DNA from: Pseudoalteromonas sp. S16_S37
Lineage (GTDB): Bacteria; Pseudomonadota; Gammaproteobacteria; Enterobacterales; Alteromonadaceae
Assembly (NCBI RefSeq): GCF_014694405.1
Contig: NZ_JAAUWV010000041.1
Location: forward strand, 1-43,207
Reading direction: 5' to 3'
DNA: 43,207 bases
A model generated the notes under the pieces. It worked only from the letters and a program-made list of their open reading frames with translations. It did not search any database and was not told the DNA's origin. Made by a program: the position numbers and the translations under genes. Shown piece after piece: positions 35,571 through 43,207 of this stretch. The first letter of the stretch is position 1, and every line of letters begins with the position of its first letter.

Positions 35571-38345
35571 GTGCCAAGTTATCTTCACAAATTTATGCCG
35601 ATACTCTTGACTGTACTTTTAGGTACATTGGGAGGGGCCGCCAATTTATTGCCATTCTTTTTCTTAGATGCATCGGAATTTTTATTTGGGCAACTATTTG
35701 TGTTGTTATGCCTGGTGTTATTCGGTTGGCAATATGCGCTTGTTGCCGTGGCAATTGGAGCTGGGTTTATTTTTTATCGCTGGGGGCATAGTTGGCCCTC
35801 AATTGTTTTCTTACTTGAAGTTATTTGGCTGCAAGTATTTTGTGTTACAAAAGGCAAACCTTTTTTTGTCAGAGGGGTAGGCTTTTGGTTGTTAATTGGT
35901 CTGCCGATCTTGCTGTTTTTTGGCTATTACTTACTGAGTTTACCTAATCTGGTTATTGCCACTGCCTTGGCGAAATACTTTATCAATGCGGCGCTTTATC
36001 TCGCCATCATAGATCTTCTAAGCTTCTTTTTTATAAGACATTTATGGCGAGCGCACCCTTTAAACTCCATATTGAATTATACAATTAGCCTGTTGATTGT
36101 TTTGGTCGTACTAATTACTTCAATAGTGCTAACTAACAATAGCTATCGAAGGATAGAGTTTGAAGTTCAAGAGCAATTACATACTTCAGCTAATAGCATT
36201 AGTACTCAACTGAATGATTACTTACAGTCTTATCGAAGAGCTGTTGTTGGTGCTGCAAAGTCGGTAGAGTTAGGATTAGATGAAAATTCAGTTATTAAAT
36301 CATTGATAGATTTGCAACCAGACCTTAGAACTGCGATCTTTGCAGACAAAAAAGGGTTAATTACAGCATTTTATCCCAGTGTATTTAATAGTAATCCAGT
36401 TACTGAGTCGCTATCCGTTGTTGATAGAGAATATTTTGTGCAAGCACCTTTTTATCCCGACGGTTACGTTTCTTCTATTTTTCAAGGACGCGGTTTCGGC
36501 AATGACCTGATTGTAGCTATTTCAGCGCCAGTTTTTGAAGGCGAGCATTTTAAAGGAATTGTTGAAGGGTCACTGTTGTTCGGTTCTTTTTCTCGTTTTC
36601 AGCCGAATATTCTAGCCCACACCGGTGATGTGGTTATCTTAGATAATGATAATAAAGTTGTTTATAGCTCATTAGAACAGTCGTTTAATGCACTCGATAT
36701 TGTTGATTCAAGTATTATTGCGAGTTGGTTTGACAGCGAACAAACATCCTACACAACCAGTACAGGTGAAGTATATTATCGCCACGCGGTGAAAGTAGAT
36801 GGGCTCAGCTGGAGTGTAGTGACGCTACTGGAAGGCCATGTTATTAGATTAGCGGCAGCTTCTGCATGGATGAAATCTTTGTTACTCGCATTGATAATTA
36901 TTGTTCTCAGTAGCTTTTTTGTGAGCCAGCTATCACGATTTTTAGTCAAACCCATTAAAGCCCTAAGCGAAGACATAAATCGTTTTGAACCAAATACCAT
37001 GCTGAAAAACTCTGCGGGAGAAGAAGCCAGTTGTTTGGAGGTGATAGCATTGCAGCAGCATTTCAATCAACTGGCATTTAAATTGACAATGAACTTCTCA
37101 AAGCTACAGCTCGCAAATGATGAAAATCAAGAACTTAATAAAAAGCTTACCAATTTCAATCGAGAACTTGAACAACAAGTCAATGAAAAAACAGAAGAGC
37201 TTCTAGAGGCAGTTGCTACGGCAAATAATGCTAATAAAGCTAAAAGTCGCTTTCTAGCTAATATGAGTCATGAAATACGCACGCCTATGAATGGCATTAT
37301 CGGTTTAACGGGGCTCTTACTGGAACAAAAGAAAGGTGACGAAGAAACACTAAAGCAGCTCGATATTGTGAATACTTCTGCAAAAAATTTGTTACTTATA
37401 CTTAATGATATTCTTGATTACTCTAAGATTGAAGCTGGCGCTTTAGTGCTGGACCTGCATCCAACAGATGTACTTAAAATGTTTGATAGTTTAGCGTCCT
37501 TATTCAAACAAGTGGGACTGCGGGAAAATGTTGAGTTTGAGTACCTGTTGTCTCCCAAACTACCTAGGTGCTTACAGATTGACTCGCTGAGAGTTACCCA
37601 GATTGTTAATAACTTACTGAATAACGCAAGTAAATTTACGGAGCAAGGGAGGGTGACATTAAAAGTTGATTATGAAAACGACAAACTGATTGTGAGCGTA
37701 ATAGATACAGGGATTGGGATAAGCCAAAAACAACAGCAACGGTTATTTAAAGAATTCACTCAGTTAGATGTCTCTACGACTCGTCGTTATGGTGGCACTG
37801 GATTAGGGCTAACTATTTCAAAGCGTTTAGCCAATTTAATGGAAGGTGACTTGGAGGTTTTGAGTCAAGAAGGACAAGGCAGCTGTTTTACCCTATCGAT
37901 ACCTGCATTGGGTGCTGAGTTGCCGGTTGAAGATAAACTCATTGATATACATCTCGATTTGAGTGATGTAAGTGTATTGCTTGTTGAAGATAATATGGTT
38001 AACCAAATCGTGGTGGCAAAAGCACTGCAAAGCACACACTGTATTCTTCACAAAGCGATGGATGGTATTGAGGCGTTGGCATTTTTAAAAGAACATAGCG
38101 TTGATATTATTCTGATGGACTGTCAGATGCCTAATATGGATGGGTATGAATGTACTCAAAATATACGAAAAATGCCTAATATCTATGGGCGCCCTTATAT
38201 CATTGCTATCACTGCCAATGCTTATAATGAAGATCGGCTAAAGTGTTTACAGGTTGGTATGGACGGATTTGTGGCAAAGCCGATAGATAAGGAGCTGTTG
38301 TTTAAGGAAATAAAGCAGTGGCAGTCACAAATAAAGTACAATTAA
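35571..38345 (+). CDS. Membrane hybrid histidine kinase with Cache sensor
   Basis: GTG at 35571 is the start: CAGGAA lies seven bases upstream and the next ATG is eight codons in with no such site. The protein has 924 residues. The first 165 hold about five transmembrane helices of a MASE-like input region I cannot name. A sixth helix (about 175-190) precedes a periplasmic dCache-type sensor (about 200-430; signature [25 protein letters not shown]), then another helix and a HAMP-like linker. HisKA has H567 ([11 protein letters not shown]), the ATPase has [10 protein letters not shown], and REC has D850 in [10 protein letters not shown]. It has no Hpt, so it may share one of the neighbours' Hpt domains. 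Its stop interleaves with that of the convergent giant gene. Confidence 0.9.
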   Translation: MPSYLHKFMPILLTVLLGTLGGAANLLPFFFLDASEFLFGQLFVLLCLVLFGWQYALVAVAIGAGFIFYRWGHSWPSIVFLLEVIWLQVFCVTKGKPFFVRGVGFWLLIGLPILLFFGYYLLSLPNLVIATALAKYFINAALYLAIIDLLSFFFIRHLWRAHPLNSILNYTISLLIVLVVLITSIVLTNNSYRRIEFEVQEQLHTSANSISTQLNDYLQSYRRAVVGAAKSVELGLDENSVIKSLIDLQPDLRTAIFADKKGLITAFYPSVFNSNPVTESLSVVDREYFVQAPFYPDGYVSSIFQGRGFGNDLIVAISAPVFEGEHFKGIVEGSLLFGSFSRFQPNILAHTGDVVILDNDNKVVYSSLEQSFNALDIVDSSIIASWFDSEQTSYTTSTGEVYYRHAVKVDGLSWSVVTLLEGHVIRLAAASAWMKSLLLALIIIVLSSFFVSQLSRFLVKPIKALSEDINRFEPNTMLKNSAGEEASCLEVIALQQHFNQLAFKLTMNFSKLQLANDENQELNKKLTNFNRELEQQVNEKTEELLEAVATANNANKAKSRFLANMSHEIRTPMNGIIGLTGLLLEQKKGDEETLKQLDIVNTSAKNLLLILNDILDYSKIEAGALVLDLHPTDVLKMFDSLASLFKQVGLRENVEFEYLLSPKLPRCLQIDSLRVTQIVNNLLNNASKFTEQGRVTLKVDYENDKLIVSVIDTGIGISQKQQQRLFKEFTQLDVSTTRRYGGTGLGLTISKRLANLMEGDLEVLSQEGQGSCFTLSIPALGAELPVEDKLIDIHLDLSDVSVLLVEDNMVNQIVVAKALQSTHCILHKAMDGIEALAFLKEHSVDIILMDCQMPNMDGYECTQNIRKMPNIYGRPYIIAITANAYNEDRLKCLQVGMDGFVAKPIDKELLFKEIKQWQSQIKYN

Positions 38346-41300
38346 TGCATACTTACGCCGATGATATTTTCTAGCTCTTTTGCGCTAACAGGCGTAGAAA
38401 AATAATACCCTTGCATTAAGTGGCAACCAAGCTCTTTTAAAAATACGAGCTGTTCTTTGGTTTCTACCCCTTCAGCAATACAAGACATGTGTAAACTTTT
38501 CGCCAGCAAGTATATGGTTTTAATGATAGATTTGTTGCTACTTAACTCGTTCATTTTCCGCACAAAACCTTGATCTATCTTGATAATGTCAATCGGGAAC
38601 TGGTTTAAGTATGTCAGTGATGAGTAACCTGTTCCAAAGTCATCAAGAAGCAAAACAAAACCCGCTCGTTTAAGTTCATGAAGGGAACGTTTGGCTTTTT
38701 CGGTATCTTCCATAAGCGAGCTTTCTGTGATCTCTAGGCGCAGTACTTCTGGACCTAGACCAAACGCTCGTAAAATATTTATCAGGTTCTGCGCTATATC
38801 TGATTTTAAAATGTGCACTGCAGAAAGATTCAGAGAAAGATAAAAACCTTTATTGCCATCTAATAGCGAGTTTAACTCATATAATGCGCGTTTTAATGCT
38901 TGCTCGGTCATCAGTTCTATGAGACCAACTTCTTCAGCAATAGGAATAAAGTCCAGCGGTGAAATGGGCTCGCCTTGATATTTCCACCTCATGAGCAATT
39001 CAACACCGACCACTCTGCCACTTATTATGTTCACGATTGGTTGATAGCAGTTGTATATTTCCCCGTCTCTGTAGGCTGTTTTTAAGGCATTTTCCAGCGT
39101 TAACTTTCTAGAAAACTGGGAGTTCATTTGACTGGTGAAAAACTTAAAGCCATTTCTTCCTGCTTGTTTAGCATGGATCATAGCGATATCGGCATTTCGA
39201 ATAAGCATTTCAGGAGATTGAGCGTCAAAAGGGTACATTGCCACACCGATACTTGCTGATATGCTCATAGATATGCCGCCAATTTCGATTTTGTTCGGTA
39301 AGCTTTCAAGCAATAAAGTGGCTAGTTCACTGAGTTTATGTGGAGAGTGTACATTTTTAACCAACACTAAAAACTCATCGCCACTTTGACGGCCTAATAT
39401 ACAGTTGTCATTTAGTTTTTGAGAGATCCGCTCGGTGATTTTTATTAATAACTGGTCGCCGGTGTGATGGCCATATGCATCGTTAATTGGTTTAAATTTA
39501 TCCAGATCAATAAATAGTAATGCACAATATTTACCAGATGATTTTGCATTATGTAGTGCAAATTCTATGTGCTGGAGCATCAAACTTCGATTTGGCAATT
39601 TGGTCAATGTATCAAAATTGGCAAGATAACGAAGTTCACTTTCAGCCTGTTTTTGCTCTGTCAAATCTGTTATTACAATAACATAGTGCTCAATCTGCTC
39701 TTTGTTTTTTGAGATTGCATTAATACTTAAGTGGATCGGGTGTGCATTTTGATGGGAGGTTTTAACCGTTAATTCTTGTCGAATATTTTGGTTAGGCTCA
39801 AGCTCACTCATCCTTTCTAACAAGCTATTGAGTCTATTAAGCCCTACAACATGCGCTAGTTTACGAAATGACAGTTCTTTAATCGCGGTTTCTTCATCTA
39901 GTTCAAAGGCTTTACAAAAGCTCGTATTTGCGGAGAGTGGGTTAAGTTCAGCATCTAAAATTAAGATCCAGTCACTCACTTGGCTAAATGCTTCGCCAAG
40001 TATCGTAGCGCGTAAATCAACCGCTTTTTGTTCAGTCACGTTAGTATAGATACCCATGACCTTTTGCGGTGCACCTTGTTCATCAAAACTCAGCACTTGA
40101 CCAATATCATGATACCAAAGCCATGGCTCTGTATTTCCTTTAACACGATATGTGAGTGAAAACTGCTTGTCTTTTGTTGAGTTGAGTATTTGATCCCATA
40201 CAAATTGCACTCTACTTCGATCTTCTGGATGAATAACTTCAAAGTATCTTTTTAATGGCACCTTATCATCTTTAGATTTACTCAATGAGCAATCTACATT
40301 TCTGTTTTGTGTTACCATGTTTGACGTGAGATCGACTTGCCAAACACCGCTTCGAGTAGTATTCAATGCCATTTCTGTCTGTTGTTTACTGACCGTTACC
40401 TCATGCAATGCAGCTTCAATTTCTCTGCGTTTGCTGTAACTTTGCCGACCCCATACAAATAGCACTGCAAATCCAGTTACAAAATAAAGCCAAAAAGCTA
40501 AAGGAGACGTGAAAATCGAATGCTGCACTTGAAACGGCAAAGTTATAACATCAACGGTTGTGTCGTTTCCCAAGGTTTTTTGCTCAATAGTCAAAGTGTA
40601 TTGACCAGGCTTTAGCTGATTAAAAAACAGATAGCTTGTTTTTAGGTTGTCAAACTTAATCGCTGTGGGACCTTCTAAGTTAGCACTGTATTCATAAATG
40701 GATTGTTTGGAAAAGTCGAAGTTACTGAACTTAATTTTTAATCCCAAATCATCTTGCTGTAGTACCAAGGGATTGTTTTTCAAAAAATAAGGAAAATATT
40801 CTAACTCTCTCGTCATCAAGCTAATATCGGTGATTGAAAGCTTTACATCGGTGTTTTGTGTTGTAATGAAGTCTTCAGGAGAAAACCAGACCATGCCACT
40901 GATTGTACCAAATGCAAGTTTCCCATTTTCAATTATGGCACTTGCATTGGCATTAAATTCTCCATTAGGAAGTCCATGATTAGTATCAAACTTTTTGATT
41001 TGCTTGGTTTTAATATTGAATTGAATCAGTCCAGATTGGCTGCTTACCCATAAGTTACCGAAGTTATCGGATTGTATCTGATATAGCGTTTGAGAGCCGT
41101 CACCTGTTGAGGTATCAACTTTGAACTTGACTGATAAGTCTTTAGCGTCAAGAGCAACAATTCCTTCGATAGAGCTTGCGAGCCAAATTGTACTATCTGG
41201 CGTCGCTACCCAACTATCAATCACGGAGAAACGTTCTGAGTCTTGTTTTACGAATTCATAGATTGTACTGATAGTGCCTGTCTCTTCGTTATAACTAATA

Positions 41301-42847
41301 AGGTGTTGCTCTGTACTAAGAAGGTATTCATTTGGCCTTGAGGGTAGCGGTGGCAGAAACTTATAGGCAGTATCAATATCTAATTGTTGGGTTAAGTGAG
41401 TTAATGGTTTCACTTGTTGGGATTTCACATCGTAGACAAAAAATCCATCTCTACTGATAAAAGCAATATTTTGCTCATCTAATAAGCAAGATCCCCAGTT
41501 GATTGTTTCGAAGGGGTTCGTCATTAGTTTAGATTGTAATGGCGGTAGTCTGGTTTCACCGCTGTGTTTATTCAACAGCAGTAAACCGGTTAAGGTTTCC
41601 AAAAACAATTCATCTGACGGGAGGCTGTTAGGCTCTATTATTTTGTACACGGCATTGGTCGCGTAGGCCGCTTTAGGGTCAACATTTTTATAATAGTGTT
41701 TTGGGTTGTCATCAGAAAGCGAGCTGAACCTTAACACTCCATTGTCAGTACCTAGCCATATCTCCCCTTGAGAGCCTTGATGTATAGACCATATATTATT
41801 GTTATTAATAGTCTCATTGGTTGCTTTGAGCGCTTTGAAACGTAATGATGTCATTGGCCAGTAATAGGCACCTTGATTTAATGTAGCCATCCAGATGTTA
41901 CTGTGTTTATCAAACATTAAATCAGTAACACTTGTTTGAGATAACGCATATTTGCTCTGTTGTAGTGACATCAGTTTTTCGGCTGATTTTTTACTGCGAT
42001 TTATTTTATAAACACCCAACTCGGTGGCGATTAGTTCTCCGTAAGGAGTAATTTCATGATCCCAAATATTGAGTTCTGGCACTAAGGTATATGTGGCATT
42101 TAATTGCAGTAAGTGATTGTTTACCGGTATTATATACAAACCTTGCACTGTGCCTACAAGTAGTCCAATTGCGGGGTCAAGTCTAAGCAGTTTTATATTG
42201 TTATTGAGACTGGTTTGAGCTTGCGGATCTAAAAACTCTTGTTTTAAAAGCTGTAACGACTCGAGATTTAATACAAATAGCCCTTGGTTTGTCCCCATCA
42301 CTAATTGCTTATCTATTTTTAGCAATGATCTGATATAACTATGATTTTCAAGCGTAGAGACTAATTTTGAGCGTTTGGTTGATAAGTCTATTTGATATAG
42401 GAAATTATCTATGCCTGCATATACCGAGTTACCTATTTTTATAGCCGCAGTGACTTCAGAAAAAGCATTGGTGCTGGTTATTAACCTGCCAGAATAGATC
42501 TGCTCAATTTTGAGCGTGTTTACGTCTAAAAGGTAAGCGCCACTAAAAGCCGTTGAGATAAACAAAGTATCTTCATCAAGTAATTTTAATAGCGAGATGT
42601 GCTTTGTTGATAAGTTTACGGGTTCCTTTACTATTGCAACAAGGTCGCCATCATAGCGGTTTAACCCTAAGTGCGTACCAATCCATACGTAGCCATACTT
42701 ATCTTGAACAATGTTACTTATACTTGCTTGAGATAAGCCTTCTTCAGTAGACAGGCGGTTAACCGTATTGCTGTTAAGTGCAATTGCATTACCTTGAAAA
42801 ACAAGCAGTAAGCAAAAAAATATAATAAGCACACAGCTTCGATGCAT
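38342..42847 (-). CDS. Reg_prop/Y_Y_Y sensor GGDEF-EAL protein
   Basis: This is a 1501-residue inner-membrane c-di-GMP protein. A signal peptide (1-23) leads into a periplasmic two-component-propeller region (about 28-690; repeats such as [20 protein letters not shown] and [20 protein letters not shown]) and a Y_Y_Y domain (about 690-780). One helix ([17 protein letters not shown], about 790) leads to two PAS domains, GGDEF and EAL. The GGDEF signature is S1155-GDEF, with no RxxD inhibitory site visible upstream. EAL reads E1283-LL with [22 protein letters not shown] and AEGVET all kept, so the hydrolase looks intact. Large propeller sensors of this kind often sense polysaccharide fragments. 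AAAGG precedes the ATG; a 57-codon gene lies 18 bp upstream. Confidence 0.92.
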   Translation of the reverse strand: MHRSCVLIIFFCLLLVFQGNAIALNSNTVNRLSTEEGLSQASISNIVQDKYGYVWIGTHLGLNRYDGDLVAIVKEPVNLSTKHISLLKLLDEDTLFISTAFSGAYLLDVNTLKIEQIYSGRLITSTNAFSEVTAAIKIGNSVYAGIDNFLYQIDLSTKRSKLVSTLENHSYIRSLLKIDKQLVMGTNQGLFVLNLESLQLLKQEFLDPQAQTSLNNNIKLLRLDPAIGLLVGTVQGLYIIPVNNHLLQLNATYTLVPELNIWDHEITPYGELIATELGVYKINRSKKSAEKLMSLQQSKYALSQTSVTDLMFDKHSNIWMATLNQGAYYWPMTSLRFKALKATNETINNNNIWSIHQGSQGEIWLGTDNGVLRFSSLSDDNPKHYYKNVDPKAAYATNAVYKIIEPNSLPSDELFLETLTGLLLLNKHSGETRLPPLQSKLMTNPFETINWGSCLLDEQNIAFISRDGFFVYDVKSQQVKPLTHLTQQLDIDTAYKFLPPLPSRPNEYLLSTEQHLISYNEETGTISTIYEFVKQDSERFSVIDSWVATPDSTIWLASSIEGIVALDAKDLSVKFKVDTSTGDGSQTLYQIQSDNFGNLWVSSQSGLIQFNIKTKQIKKFDTNHGLPNGEFNANASAIIENGKLAFGTISGMVWFSPEDFITTQNTDVKLSITDISLMTRELEYFPYFLKNNPLVLQQDDLGLKIKFSNFDFSKQSIYEYSANLEGPTAIKFDNLKTSYLFFNQLKPGQYTLTIEQKTLGNDTTVDVITLPFQVQHSIFTSPLAFWLYFVTGFAVLFVWGRQSYSKRREIEAALHEVTVSKQQTEMALNTTRSGVWQVDLTSNMVTQNRNVDCSLSKSKDDKVPLKRYFEVIHPEDRSRVQFVWDQILNSTKDKQFSLTYRVKGNTEPWLWYHDIGQVLSFDEQGAPQKVMGIYTNVTEQKAVDLRATILGEAFSQVSDWILILDAELNPLSANTSFCKAFELDEETAIKELSFRKLAHVVGLNRLNSLLERMSELEPNQNIRQELTVKTSHQNAHPIHLSINAISKNKEQIEHYVIVITDLTEQKQAESELRYLANFDTLTKLPNRSLMLQHIEFALHNAKSSGKYCALLFIDLDKFKPINDAYGHHTGDQLLIKITERISQKLNDNCILGRQSGDEFLVLVKNVHSPHKLSELATLLLESLPNKIEIGGISMSISASIGVAMYPFDAQSPEMLIRNADIAMIHAKQAGRNGFKFFTSQMNSQFSRKLTLENALKTAYRDGEIYNCYQPIVNIISGRVVGVELLMRWKYQGEPISPLDFIPIAEEVGLIELMTEQALKRALYELNSLLDGNKGFYLSLNLSAVHILKSDIAQNLINILRAFGLGPEVLRLEITESSLMEDTEKAKRSLHELKRAGFVLLLDDFGTGYSSLTYLNQFPIDIIKIDQGFVRKMNELSSNKSIIKTIYLLAKSLHMSCIAEGVETKEQLVFLKELGCHLMQGYYFSTPVSAKELENIIGVSMH

Positions 42848-42865
42848 TTAATAGCCCTTTGTGGT

Positions 42866-43039
42866 TTATTTAACTTTTAGCGCTGTCTCCTGACATCTAT
42901 CCGCATTGTGGCATTGACGGGTAAGGTAAATCCATTTGTGATTACAAAGTAGGCCAAACCAATAATTTAACACGGTATTTATATTTAATTCCACTGCAGT
43001 TAAAGTTTCTGCAGCAGGAACGTCAGAGAGAGTCTGCAT
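42866..43039 (-). CDS. 57-residue small protein upstream of the GGDEF-EAL gene
   Basis: This short gene runs ATG to TAA and encodes 57 residues. AAGGGA lies a few bases before the ATG, a strong ribosome binding site. Its stop is 18 bp before the start of the 1501-residue gene on the same strand, so the two should share a transcript. The protein begins MQTLSDVPAAETLTAVE; the centre is hydrophobic and aromatic (VLNYWFGLLC), and the end has three Cys and two His within about 20 residues (LLCNHKW, RQCHNADRC), a possible metal-binding or redox cluster. I know no family. It could be a small regulator of the big sensor or a translated leader. A TATACT hexamer upstream (43062-43067) is a candidate -10 element. 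Confidence 0.6.
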   Translation of the reverse strand: MQTLSDVPAAETLTAVELNINTVLNYWFGLLCNHKWIYLTRQCHNADRCQETALKVK

Positions 43040-43093
43040 TCTTTTCCCTTATATACACTTTAGTATAGTTTGATATAGATGACATGAGAGAGC

Positions 43094-43207
43094 TGGACCC
43101 CATTGGTTGGACACATAAGCTAACTTTTTAAGTGGTTGATCCAGTCATGCCGCGTATCTTTGCTTACCGAAGTAAACTTCATCAGGTGTTAGTTCGTTTA
43201 GCCCTTG
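43094..43207 (-). mobile_element. 3' end of an IS3-like insertion sequence, truncated by the window edge
   Basis: The element's right end appears at about 43094 with TGGACCCCATTGGTTGGACA (plus strand), typical of the terminal inverted repeat of IS3-group elements. It is followed by about 50 bp of non-coding DNA and then the end of a transposase gene on the minus strand. The other end lies outside the window, so target duplications cannot be checked. Confidence 0.7.
43145..43207 (-). CDS. Transposase C-terminus, IS3-like (partial)
   Basis: Only the last 20 codons and the TGA stop are present. They read QGLNELTPDEVYFGKQRYAA, matching the usual end of the rve integrase domain of IS3-type OrfB (..TPxEVYF..). 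The rest lies beyond the window. It is read from the minus strand, toward the 57-codon gene. Confidence 0.75.
   Translation of the reverse strand, partial: QGLNELTPDEVYFGKQRYAA

Noticed and set aside
38342..42847. Degenerate, inactive GGDEF and EAL domains because the signatures read SGDEF and ELL
   Set aside because: SGDEF and ELL variants occur in active enzymes, and the remaining EAL catalytic residues are all present.

Overview
The window looks like chromosomal DNA of a marine gammaproteobacterium of the Alteromonadales, most likely Pseudoalteromonas. This is inferred from overall protein character: an E. coli-type Dgt, several large hybrid histidine kinases, GGDEF/EAL proteins, a Reg_prop/Y_Y_Y sensor, a GcvA-like LysR regulator, moderately AT-rich DNA and REP-like intergenic repeats. 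No rRNA, tRNA, CRISPR array, prophage or complete insertion sequence was seen.

Left part (1-18.5 kb), a mosaic of small units. An AT-rich, possibly decayed ORF of unknown function (93-878) lies next to dgt. Then come an exported protein with one CxxCH haem motif and an exported lipin/LNS2-type HAD phosphatase-like protein, both flanked by REP-like repeats. A MATE transporter, a MocR regulator and a divergent group II PLP decarboxylase form a likely amine-making and amine-exporting module, with a 13-bp direct repeat between the divergent genes. A membrane-anchored HExxH peptidase-like protein, a small periplasmic protein divergent from a LysR regulator, and a DUF1842-like protein follow. Next is a three-gene operon: two paralogous WD40-like lipoproteins and a membrane protein with a NERD domain whose ExK motif reads QxQ. 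A zinc-ribbon protein and a secreted protein of unknown function close this part.

Middle and right part (18.8-43 kb), dominated by signal transduction. It starts with a YfcC/DcuC-type transporter, a soluble four-PAS chemotaxis transducer whose first two PAS domains carry a FixL-like histidine, and an AraC/GyrI-like regulator. A minus-strand cluster of five genes follows: a 1606-residue NIT-domain hybrid kinase with its own Hpt, a REC-EAL phosphodiesterase, a pseudo-REC/REC regulator, a soluble PAS hybrid kinase and a stand-alone Hpt. Together they could make a complete multistep phosphorelay ending in c-di-GMP hydrolysis. Divergent from it are a single-GAF protein, a CDF metal transporter with an altered TM2 metal motif, and a Cache-containing hybrid kinase. 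The last of these converges, with interleaved stop codons, on a 1501-residue Reg_prop/Y_Y_Y/PAS/GGDEF/EAL protein. A 57-codon gene with a strong ribosome binding site sits 18 bp upstream of that giant gene. The window ends inside the 3' end of an IS3-like element.

The most promising little-described items are the WD40-lipoprotein/pseudo-NERD operon, the NIT-hybrid-kinase/Hpt/REC-EAL cluster, the tandem candidate haem-PAS transducer, the CDF with HxxxH in TM2 and the hidden 57-residue gene. Functions are assigned by reading motifs only. No database search or structure prediction was run.
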